Shown here one piece after another: positions 1 through 5,093 of a stretch of DNA of 8,402 nt. Made by a program: the position numbers and the translations under genes. Every line of letters begins with the position of its first letter. Within the stretch, counting starts at the first letter, position 1. The notes beneath the pieces were generated by a model that worked only from the letters and a program-made list of their open reading frames with translations, had not been told where the DNA came from and ran no database searches. The stretch lies in contig JADHWZ010000096.1 in assembly GCA_016783225.1 (NCBI GenBank), forward strand, positions 1 through 8,402, given 5' to 3'. Source of the DNA: Dehalococcoidia bacterium. GTDB lineage: Bacteria; Chloroflexota; Dehalococcoidia; GIF9; UBA5620.

Positions 1-1681
1 CTTTAGTCCTAGGACTAATTTCACACTTAAACTCCAGCGGTTAGTAGCCAATATCAGTGACTTCGAGTCCATCGTCACCGATTCCGAGCAAGAAGCCCTT
101 ATTCTGGAATGCAGTCTCATAAAGAAGTACCACCCCCATTACAATGTCCGCTTGAAGGATGACAAGAGCTTCCCATACATTAAGATAGACTTATACGACG
201 ACTGGCCCGGTGTCCGCACTACCCGCCGCTTCCGCAAAGATGGAGGAAGGTACTTTGGGCCTTTTGCCAGCGGTGGTTCGGTGCATAAAACGCTGAGGTT
301 GATGAGGAAAATCCTGCCCCTTCGTTCATGCACCAAGACGATTACTGGGAAAGATTCGCAACCGTGCCTTGAATATCATATGCACCGCTGCTTGGGACCT
401 TGCATCGGTGCTGTCACCAAGGGGGACTACAACGATGTAGTGCGGCAGGTTATTCTGTTTCTCGAAGGCAAACAAGAGCTAGTACTTCGCAAGCTCAGGC
501 ACAAGATGAAAAAGGCCTCGCAGCAACTACAATTTGAACAAGCCGCTGTGCTGCGCGACCAAATTCAAGCCATAGAAAACGTAATTGAAGGGCACCGGAT
601 TGCTGTCACAGTAAGAGGCGAGCAAGATGTGATTGCCCTGGCGCAGACTAAAGACCTGGCTTATGTCGAGGTTTTCTTCATCCGCAACAACAAGCTCATC
701 GGGCGCGACTGTGCTCTGCTAGACGGCATTCGAGACGAACAGCCGAGTCAAATAGTGACCAGCTTCGTCAAGCAATACTACGCCTCAGCCTCATCGATGC
801 CGCCCCTGGTCCTACTCCAGTATCCGGTTGACGAGCCAAGCGTTATTGCCGGTTGGCTAGGTAATCAAAGAGGAGCGCCAGTCAGACTACATGTGCCGCG
901 CCGAGGGGCCAAGAAGTTGCTTGTTGATATGGTCTCTGAAAACGCCCGCCACGGACTAGAGTTGCACCGGATCAAGCGGTCGGTAATCGCCGACCCTGCC
1001 ATTGCACTAGAGGAGCTACGAGATAGACTTCGCCTGCCTCGAACACCGCTGAGAATAGAGGGCTACGACATTTCGGATATTCGAGGCTATTTGGCTGTAG
1101 GTAGTATGACTGTGTTTGATAACGGGATGCCCCAGCCATCGCACTACCGGCGCTTCAGAATCAAAACGGTTGACGGTATCGACGACTACGCGATGATACG
1201 GGAAATACTGAGACGGCGTTTCCGAAGAGATGCAGGTGCAGGGGACAAGTGGGCTATCATCCCTGACCTCGTTCTCATCGATGGTGGCAAAGGTCATCTT
1301 AGTAGTGCTCTGGAAGTAATGAGCGAATTGGGACTCGACTCTATTCCGGCTGCCAGCCTGGCTAAAGAAAAAGAAGAGGTGTTCATTCCAGGTAGTCCTC
1401 GACCAGTTGATATTCCTGAAACCTCCGCAGCCCTGCACCTGCTTCAAAGGATTAGAGACGAAGCCCATCGTTTTGCCCTGGGCTACCATCAAACGCTACG
1501 CCGTAAGCACGGCATAGCTTCAGCCCTCGATGGCATACCTGGCATTGGCCCGAAGCGAAAAAAGGTCCTGATAAGAAAGTTCGGTTCAGTGCAGGGCATC
1601 AAAGAGGCATCAACAGACCAGCTAGCGGCAGTAGAAGGAATGACCGCCAAGTTAGCGGCCAAGGTGAAGGAATATCTGTAA
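1..1681 (+). CDS. uvrC: UvrABC system protein C (excinuclease subunit), 5' partial
   Basis: UvrC makes both incisions around a DNA lesion in nucleotide excision repair, after damage recognition by UvrA and UvrB. The reading frame (first full codon at base 2) is open from the window edge, and 559 residues are visible. About 45 N-terminal residues carrying most of the GIY-YIG nuclease core are cut off; the fragment opens at the end of that domain. Four cysteines at visible residues 110, 122, 130 and 134 have the spacing (12, 8, 4) of the iron-sulfur ligands known from E. coli UvrC. A UVR domain, which contacts UvrB, lies near 157-192. The RNase H-like second nuclease domain follows, with a probable Asp-Asp-His triad at D356 (GYDIS), D427 (LIDGGKGHL) and H489 (EAHRFA). 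A helix-hairpin-helix pair (PGIGPKRKK) fills 509-559. The frame is intact and ends in TAA. A TTG at 152 is an internal codon, not the start. Confidence 0.97.
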   Translation, partial: FSPRTNFTLKLQRLVANISDFESIVTDSEQEALILECSLIKKYHPHYNVRLKDDKSFPYIKIDLYDDWPGVRTTRRFRKDGGRYFGPFASGGSVHKTLRLMRKILPLRSCTKTITGKDSQPCLEYHMHRCLGPCIGAVTKGDYNDVVRQVILFLEGKQELVLRKLRHKMKKASQQLQFEQAAVLRDQIQAIENVIEGHRIAVTVRGEQDVIALAQTKDLAYVEVFFIRNNKLIGRDCALLDGIRDEQPSQIVTSFVKQYYASASSMPPLVLLQYPVDEPSVIAGWLGNQRGAPVRLHVPRRGAKKLLVDMVSENARHGLELHRIKRSVIADPAIALEELRDRLRLPRTPLRIEGYDISDIRGYLAVGSMTVFDNGMPQPSHYRRFRIKTVDGIDDYAMIREILRRRFRRDAGAGDKWAIIPDLVLIDGGKGHLSSALEVMSELGLDSIPAASLAKEKEEVFIPGSPRPVDIPETSAALHLLQRIRDEAHRFALGYHQTLRRKHGIASALDGIPGIGPKRKKVLIRKFGSVQGIKEASTDQLAAVEGMTAKLAAKVKEYL

Positions 1682-1705
1682 TTACTCCTTGGGCCAGCCG
1701 AATTC

Positions 1706-1724
1706 TTGACACCTGTAGTATAAT
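1706..1724 (+). promoter_or_regulatory. Possible promoter with abnormally spaced consensus hexamers
   Basis: A perfect TTGACA (1706-1711) and a perfect TATAAT (1719-1724) stand between uvrC and the 59-residue gene, but only 7 bases separate them, against about 17 in a standard sigma-70 promoter. They cannot work together as a normal -35/-10 pair. TATAAT alone is well placed to start a transcript near 1731, giving a leader of about 15 bases that just includes the ribosome binding site. Confidence 0.4.
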
Positions 1725-1731
1725 CACGGCA

Positions 1732-1740
1732 AAAGGAGGT
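1732..1740 (+). promoter_or_regulatory. Strong Shine-Dalgarno sequence
   Basis: AAAGGAGGT lies five bases before the ATG at 1746. It is a near-full complement of the 16S rRNA 3' end and the strongest ribosome binding site in the window. It is the main reason for accepting the very short gene that follows. Confidence 0.8.
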
Positions 1741-1745
1741 GGCCT

Positions 1746-1925
1746 ATGTTAACTGCATCAAAATGGCTTCTCATAGTAGCTGGAGTGTTGCTAGTGGCGG
1801 ACTCCATATTTAGGTTCGCTGGCATACCCAACCCCTTGGGCTACCCTTGCCCCATTACTCTGCTCCTGCTCGGTGTGGGGCTTCTTCTCTTCGGAATTGG
1901 CAGCCAGGCTTTCAAGAAGCAATAA
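1746..1925 (+). CDS. Small two-helix membrane protein, unknown function
   Basis: This is a 59-residue protein starting at ATG and ending in TAA, not recognised as a named family. Residues about 6-24 (KWLLIVAGVLLVADSIFRF) and 37-53 (ITLLLLGVGLLLFGIG) form two hydrophobic helices joined by a Pro/Gly-rich turn (AGIPNPLGYPCP). A short basic tail (KKQ) follows. This predicts a helical hairpin in the cytoplasmic membrane with both ends probably on the cytoplasmic side. The near-perfect Shine-Dalgarno at 1732-1740 and the TATAAT at 1719 support real expression. It lies 64 bases after uvrC on the same strand, but its own promoter-like sequence suggests separate transcription. No catalytic motif is visible, and any functional assignment would be a guess. 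Confidence 0.7.
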   Translation: MLTASKWLLIVAGVLLVADSIFRFAGIPNPLGYPCPITLLLLGVGLLLFGIGSQAFKKQ

Positions 1926-1964
1926 CGTATCTCAGTTCAGTAGGGACAGCCCCCAAGAGCTTGT

Positions 1965-1989
1965 CCTGAGCCCTTCGCTATGGCTCAGG
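1965..1989. repeat. Mini-repeat 1: 8-bp perfect hairpin
   Basis: CCTGAGCC (1965-1972) and GGCTCAGG (1982-1989) form a perfect 8-bp inverted repeat around a 9-base loop, inside the 239-base gene-free spacer 1926-2164. The context (agcttgtCCTGAGCC, then GGCTCAGGgtaaactccg) resembles interspersed palindromic repeats I have met in intergenic DNA of many environmental bacterial genomes. Membership of a dispersed family is recollection and has not been tested. No T-run follows, so it is not a standard terminator. Confidence 0.55.
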
Positions 1990-2042
1990 GTAAACTCCGC
2001 AAAGGATCTATCCCCTTCCTCCTCCGATGGGCACCATCTTCT

Positions 2043-2065
2043 CCCTCTCCCTTGATGGGAGAGGG
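2043..2065. repeat. Mini-repeat 2: CCCTCTCCC/GGGAGAGGG hairpin
   Basis: CCCTCTCCC (2043-2051) and GGGAGAGGG (2057-2065) form a perfect 9-bp stem with the 5-base loop TTGAT, followed by ttcgggtgagggtga. This purine/pyrimidine-asymmetric hairpin resembles a common intergenic REP-like element. It lies between the convergent 59-residue membrane gene and the DUF72 gene, where it could also help stop transcription from both sides. It lacks the U-tract of an intrinsic terminator. Confidence 0.6.
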
Positions 2066-2090
2066 TTCGGGTGAGGGTGAAAAAGCATGT

Positions 2091-2125
2091 GAGATTGCTT
2101 CCCTTCGGTCGCAATGACGAGGGGG
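2091..2125. repeat. Mini-repeat 3: GAGATTGCTTC...GCAATGACGAGG element
   Basis: The arms ATTGC (2094-2098) and GCAAT (2111-2115) enclose a C/T-rich centre, flanked by GAG and GACGAGG. The layout matches an interspersed intergenic repeat that I recognise by eye (gagattgctt ... tcgcaatgac). It sits about 25 bases after mini-repeat 2. Its function is unknown, and it may simply be a repeat insertion in the spacer. Confidence 0.5.
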
Positions 2126-2164
2126 CATTTAAGGACCTGTCACTACATTTCTACTCTACTGCGA

Positions 2165-2890
2165 TTAGCCTATTAGCATTTGGCTTAGCGTTTTAGCATT
2201 CTTCACCGCATAGGCCTCAGCGTCGTTATTGAAGTAGACATAGATTGCCTTCATGTTTTGTCCCAGCCCAGCAATCCGCTTTGCCCAACCAGAGAGTTCT
2301 TCGTCGTTGTAGCAACTCGCGTACAAGCCGGTACTGCCGTGGAAACGGATATAGGCGAAATCAGCCGTAGCCACTACAGGACAGGTGAAATCAGGCATAT
2401 CGAAGACACACAAACCAACATTATGTCGCCTTAGAATCTCGAACACCCTATCGTCAAGCCATGACTCATGGCGAAATTCAAGCACGTGCCGATACTGCTG
2501 AGGTAGGATGGTCAAGAAAGCTTCTAGAGTTTCATCATTACGTCTCATATTGGACGGCAATTGATACAAAAGCGGACCCAGCTTGTTCTGTAGGTGATCG
2601 GCTCGTGCCAGGAAGTTCTGCAGGGGCTCTTCCGCGTTCTTTAGCCTCCTTATGTGAGTAATGAAGCGACTCACTTTGACAGCAAACACAAAACCGTTGG
2701 GTGAAGACTCCCTCCAGTTAGCAAAGGCTTTGTCCGACGGCAACCGGTAGAAGCTATTATTGAGCTCCACGGTATTGAAATGCTCGGCATAGAATTCAAT
2801 CCACTTCGCTTTGGTCAGCTTATCAGGATAAAAGAGCCTTTTCCAGTGGTCATAGTGCCAACCACTCGTTCCGATATAATACCAGGGCAT
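2165..2890 (-). CDS. DUF72 domain protein (YecE-like)
   Basis: This 241-residue protein spans the full usual length of the DUF72 family, which adopts a TIM-barrel fold and whose biochemical role remains poorly defined. Family motifs occur in order: GTSGWHYDHW at residues 7-16, NTVELNNSFYRLP at 39-51, FVFAVKVSRFITH near 67-79, GPLLYQLPSNM near 105-115, LEFRHESW at 137-144, AYIRFHGSTGLY near 179-190, and a C-terminal IYVYFNNDAEAYAVKNA near 216-232. The conserved acidic, histidine and arginine residues of the barrel mouth (E42, E138, R140, H141, R182, H184) are present. The ATG at 2890 is preceded by GGAGGAG (2893-2899). No signal peptide is seen, so it is probably cytoplasmic. It is convergent with the 59-residue gene and divergent from the next one. 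The frame is intact. Confidence 0.93.
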   Translation of the reverse strand: MPWYYIGTSGWHYDHWKRLFYPDKLTKAKWIEFYAEHFNTVELNNSFYRLPSDKAFANWRESSPNGFVFAVKVSRFITHIRRLKNAEEPLQNFLARADHLQNKLGPLLYQLPSNMRRNDETLEAFLTILPQQYRHVLEFRHESWLDDRVFEILRRHNVGLCVFDMPDFTCPVVATADFAYIRFHGSTGLYASCYNDEELSGWAKRIAGLGQNMKAIYVYFNNDAEAYAVKNAKTLSQMLIG

Positions 2891-2892
2891 CG

Positions 2893-2899
2893 CTCCTCC
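2893..2899 (-). promoter_or_regulatory. Shine-Dalgarno of the DUF72 gene
   Basis: Read on the minus strand this is GGAGGAG, two bases before the ATG at 2890, with the GGAGG core four bases away. It fixes the start codon of the DUF72 gene. Confidence 0.7.
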
Positions 2900-2926
2900 A
2901 AATTAGACTTGGCCACCACCCTCAGC

Positions 2927-2932
2927 TATAAT
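2927..2932 (+). promoter_or_regulatory. Candidate -10 element, leaderless-type
   Basis: A perfect TATAAT ends nine bases before an ATG at 2942, so a transcript would begin almost at the start codon. No good -35 is visible at 16-18 bp; TTAGAC at 2903 is weak. It supports, but does not prove, the small membrane reading frame that follows. Confidence 0.4.
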
Positions 2933-2941
2933 TGGCTACCA

Positions 2942-3220
2942 ATGGAAGAGATAGGTAGTCAATCAAGACTTCCGGTGACCACTTCCCCGCGGTTTGTTAA
3001 TCAGGGCTTTGTCTGGATAAGCAATCGCCGCACTCTTCTCAAAACGAGAAGATTGTCGGGGATTTCTTCTTTCCTGCTGTTGCCTGTTTTCCTGCTGGAG
3101 TTCCTATTCCTGGCTCTAATCATCGGGCTGCTACTGCTCTTCTTTGCACTTTATGTCATCTTCCATCTGGCGAGTTCCCTACCCAAATTGAAAAAGAGGA
3201 ACTCGAGCTATCATAGGTAA
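2942..3220 (+). CDS. Possible small single-helix membrane protein
   Basis: This frame codes for 92 residues from ATG 2942. Residues 1-38 are polar and basic (NRRTLLKTRRL just before the membrane part). Residues about 41-78 are almost purely hydrophobic (FLLLPVFLLEFLFLALIIG, then LLLLFFALYVIF), enough for one long or two tightly packed helices. A basic tail follows (LPKLKKRNSSYHR). No Shine-Dalgarno precedes the ATG, but a TATAAT lies nine bases upstream, as expected for a leaderless transcript. The open frame continues upstream to 2780, but that part is antisense to the DUF72 gene and I treat it as chance. A TTG near residue 39 is an alternative start. Low-complexity hydrophobic frames can arise by chance, and no family is recognised, so confidence is moderate. 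Confidence 0.42.
   Translation: MEEIGSQSRLPVTTSPRFVNQGFVWISNRRTLLKTRRLSGISSFLLLPVFLLEFLFLALIIGLLLLFFALYVIFHLASSLPKLKKRNSSYHR
3034..3052. repeat. 7-bp hairpin within the small membrane ORF
   Basis: TCTTCTC (3034-3040) and GAGAAGA (3046-3052) are perfectly complementary around the loop AAAAC. It sits just before the hydrophobic part of the small membrane reading frame. It may be chance or a weak RNA structure; no U-tract follows. Confidence 0.3.
3171..3205. repeat. 8-bp inverted repeat at the end of the small membrane ORF
   Basis: CGAGTTCC (3171-3178) and GGAACTCG (3198-3205) are perfectly complementary across a 19-base, A-rich spacer. It lies at the 3' end of the small membrane reading frame, between two convergent genes. 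It could be a weak transcription stop or a protein binding site. It lacks a T-run. Confidence 0.35.
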
Positions 3221-3263
3221 GAGAAGCAACACCCTTTTCCCTGCCACTTCGGCACCCCCAACC

Positions 3264-4043
3264 TCACAGGGCTTCCAAGCGTGCCAGATCAAACCTCATG
3301 CCGTCGCGTGCAGCGACAACTGAAATGCCTGTATCCTCGCTTAGCTGTTTGGCTAATTCCCACGGTTTAGCCCGCCATATTGACATACCGAAATGAGTAA
3401 GGATGGCGGCTCTCGGTCTCACCTCTTCAATTATCCGCCTGGCTTCAGGAAGGCACAAGTGGTCAACCGGTCCCTTGGGCTCCAGCAGAACCACATTTAT
3501 CACTAGCACCTCAGCTCGATAGTAGCTGGGCAGCCTGGGGAAATACTGAGTATCAATAATCCAGGAAAACGTGCGCCGGGGTGTTCTGAAAATGAAGCCA
3601 TAGGTTTCCACTCGGTGATGGTGTTTGACCGGAGTTTCAAAGGAAACGTGATCGACAGAATAGGATTTGCCTTCAGATAGAACTTCTATCGCTTGTGGAT
3701 AGCTTCGCAGGTAAGATAAGATGACTGCGTCTTCGTTCAAGGCATCGGATGGTGCGAAGACTATACCCCGCCGTTTCCATCCACCCTCAGTCATAGCTTC
3801 AATCATGATATTAATGTCGCCGGAGTGGTCAAGATGTTTATGAGACAGGATAATGGCCTTCAGCTTGGAGGGGTCAAGCTTTCTCTTGGTAGCCTGGACC
3901 AGAGAGCCAGGGCCGGGGTCGAGGAGTATTTCAGTACCTCCTAGATTGAGCCAGGCACCACCTGAAGCCAGGAACTGCTTCGTTACCACAAAGCGAGCCC
4001 CAGCAGTACCAAGGAACGTTATTGTATCCGACAACTCATCCAT
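3264..4043 (-). CDS. Metallo-beta-lactamase-fold hydrolase
   Basis: This 259-residue hydrolase has the metallo-beta-lactamase fold and is probably a cytoplasmic two-zinc enzyme. The metal-binding signature HKHLDH occupies residues 68-73 (LSHKHLDHSGD). Further probable ligands are H142 or H143 (VKHHHRVE), D164 (WIIDTQYF) and H217 (ILTHFGMS). The N-terminus DTITFLGTAGARF is typical of the RNase Z/PhnP-like branch, where the first strand reads (I/V)xFLGTxG. The substrate cannot be told from sequence, and both RNA-processing and small phosphodiester roles are possible. I chose the ATG at 4043 (MDELSD) rather than the longest frame, which reaches 4256: the upstream extension has no homology-like features and would overlap the divergent CinA-Nudix gene, and a TATAAT lies directly before this ATG. 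Its 3' end converges with the small membrane ORF. Confidence 0.9.
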   Translation of the reverse strand: MDELSDTITFLGTAGARFVVTKQFLASGGAWLNLGGTEILLDPGPGSLVQATKRKLDPSKLKAIILSHKHLDHSGDINIMIEAMTEGGWKRRGIVFAPSDALNEDAVILSYLRSYPQAIEVLSEGKSYSVDHVSFETPVKHHHRVETYGFIFRTPRRTFSWIIDTQYFPRLPSYYRAEVLVINVVLLEPKGPVDHLCLPEARRIIEEVRPRAAILTHFGMSIWRAKPWELAKQLSEDTGISVVAARDGMRFDLARLEAL

Positions 4044-4050
4044 AGCCACA

Positions 4051-4056
4051 ATTATA
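4051..4056 (-). promoter_or_regulatory. -10 element giving a leaderless hydrolase mRNA
   Basis: On the minus strand a perfect TATAAT ends seven bases before the ATG at 4043. Transcription normally begins about seven bases after the -10, so the mRNA would start at or next to the start codon. No Shine-Dalgarno is present, which fits leaderless translation. No convincing -35 is visible. Confidence 0.5.
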
Positions 4057-4087
4057 TCAAGAAAGCTCGCTTCTCCACCTGTGTTTT

Positions 4088-4096
4088 TGTTAGAAT
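4088..4096 (+). promoter_or_regulatory. Extended -10 promoter of the CinA-Nudix gene
   Basis: TGTTAGAAT combines a TGn extension with a -10 hexamer one base from consensus (TAGAAT, 4091-4096). It is correctly placed to start transcription near 4103, ahead of the ATG at 4120. It lies back to back with the leaderless promoter of the divergent hydrolase, so the two genes share a 76-base control region. Confidence 0.45.
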
Positions 4097-4119
4097 TGGC
4101 TGAATCTTGCAGGTAGCGG

Positions 4120-5049
4120 ATGAGAAGGAACATGGCAGAATTACAGGAGGAGATCGCCCAACTCCTCAAGAAATACCAAGCCGAGACAGGCAAACTGCTG
4201 ACCATAGGCACAGTTGAATCAGCCACGGGTGGCAGAATAGGCGACAAGATAACCAATATTCCCGGGAGTTCTGACTACTTCAAAGGCTCAATAGTCGCCT
4301 ACAGTAATGAAGTCAAAACACGCACCGCTGGGGTAAGAGAGGAAACCATCAACAATCATGGTGCAGTCAGCTTCGAGACAGCGATAGAGATGGCTGAAGG
4401 CGGTAGAAAACTGCTCAAAGTAGACATCTGCGTATCCGACACTGGGATCGCCGGCCCTACCGGTGGTACACAGGGGAAACCCATAGGGCTGTTTTACTTT
4501 GGTCTATCCGCGGAAGATACCAGCCTTAGTCGGGAGCATCGCCTCCGAGGCAATCGAGAGAAGAACAAGCAGAAGGCGACCGAAATGGCGCTAACCCTGC
4601 TTAAAGAGTATTTGACAACACGCCTAGACAAATCAACAGACAGCACTTTGGAAGAAAAACACGTCGTCACTTGCTTCCTCGAGCATGGCCAGAGAATATT
4701 GATCTTAAGGCGCAGTCACAAGGTTGGCACCTATCGGAGAAGCTGGGCCGGCGTCAGCGGCTATATAGACAAAGACGATACAGAACAAGCCTTTACTGAA
4801 ATAAGCGAGGAAACGGAGATATACAGGAACGATTTGAAGCTGATAAAGAAAGGCGAACCTTTGGAAGTCATTGACAGAAGCCTGAACCGAAAATGGATTG
4901 TCCACCCTTTTCTTTTCCACGTGAGAGCTCCAGAGAAAATCAGGATTGACTGGGAGCATACAGAGGCGAAGTGGATTGAGCCCAAGGAACTCGCCGACTA
5001 TCAGACTGTCCCTGGATTGGACGAAGCCCTGAGACGGGTGCTTGACTGA
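4120..5049 (+). CDS. CinA C-terminal (NMN deamidase, PncC) - Nudix hydrolase fusion
   Basis: This is a 309-residue two-domain protein. Residues about 8-165 are a CinA C-terminal domain, the family that deamidates nicotinamide mononucleotide (PncC) for NAD salvage. Motifs are VESATGG (32-38), PGSS-x2-F-x-G-x3-AYSNExK (48-66), GAVSFE-x3-EMA (81-92) and TGIAGPTGGTQGKPIG (108-123). After a short polar linker, residues about 180-309 form a Nudix hydrolase (VVTCFLEHGQRILILRRS, then WAGVSGYID), resembling archaeal-type nucleotide pyrophosphohydrolases. The Nudix box at 214-234 is shortened: the G-to-EE spacing is about two residues under consensus, Arg is replaced by Thr (TEISEE) and the terminal Gly by Glu. 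The catalytic Glu cluster remains. Canonical CinA carries an N-terminal MoaB-like pyrophosphatase domain, which is absent here. The start at 4120 is supported by AGGT five bases upstream; ATG 4132 is an alternative. ComM follows 44 bases later. Confidence 0.9.
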   Translation: MRRNMAELQEEIAQLLKKYQAETGKLLTIGTVESATGGRIGDKITNIPGSSDYFKGSIVAYSNEVKTRTAGVREETINNHGAVSFETAIEMAEGGRKLLKVDICVSDTGIAGPTGGTQGKPIGLFYFGLSAEDTSLSREHRLRGNREKNKQKATEMALTLLKEYLTTRLDKSTDSTLEEKHVVTCFLEHGQRILILRRSHKVGTYRRSWAGVSGYIDKDDTEQAFTEISEETEIYRNDLKLIKKGEPLEVIDRSLNRKWIVHPFLFHVRAPEKIRIDWEHTEAKWIEPKELADYQTVPGLDEALRRVLD

Positions 5050-5082
5050 GATGGCGGTTATGCTTTGTACCATTACCCGCGC

Positions 5083-5087
5083 GGGAG
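5083..5087 (+). promoter_or_regulatory. Shine-Dalgarno that fixes the comM start
   Basis: GGGAG lies six bases before GTG 5094 but directly abuts the TTG at 5088. This favours GTG 5094 as the start, giving the N-terminus MLAKV that is usual for the family. Confidence 0.6.
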
Positions 5088-5093
5088 TTGGCT

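Noticed and set aside
1016..1492. 158-residue minus-strand ORF opposite uvrC
   Set aside because: It is a shadow frame of a clearly coding plus-strand gene with no signals of its own.
152..1681. Independent start of uvrC at TTG 152
   Set aside because: The same frame is open to the left edge and encodes typical UvrC sequence there (FSPRTNFTLKLQRL and LIKKYHPHYNVRLKDDKS), so 152 is internal.
2780..2941. Longer version of the small membrane ORF starting at 2780
   Set aside because: This part is antisense to the N-terminal codons of the well-supported DUF72 gene and has no start signal.
4044..4256. N-terminal extension of the metallo-hydrolase to 4256
   Set aside because: The extra 71 residues do not look like the family, would overlap the divergent CinA-Nudix gene, and a -10 element lies immediately before ATG 4043.
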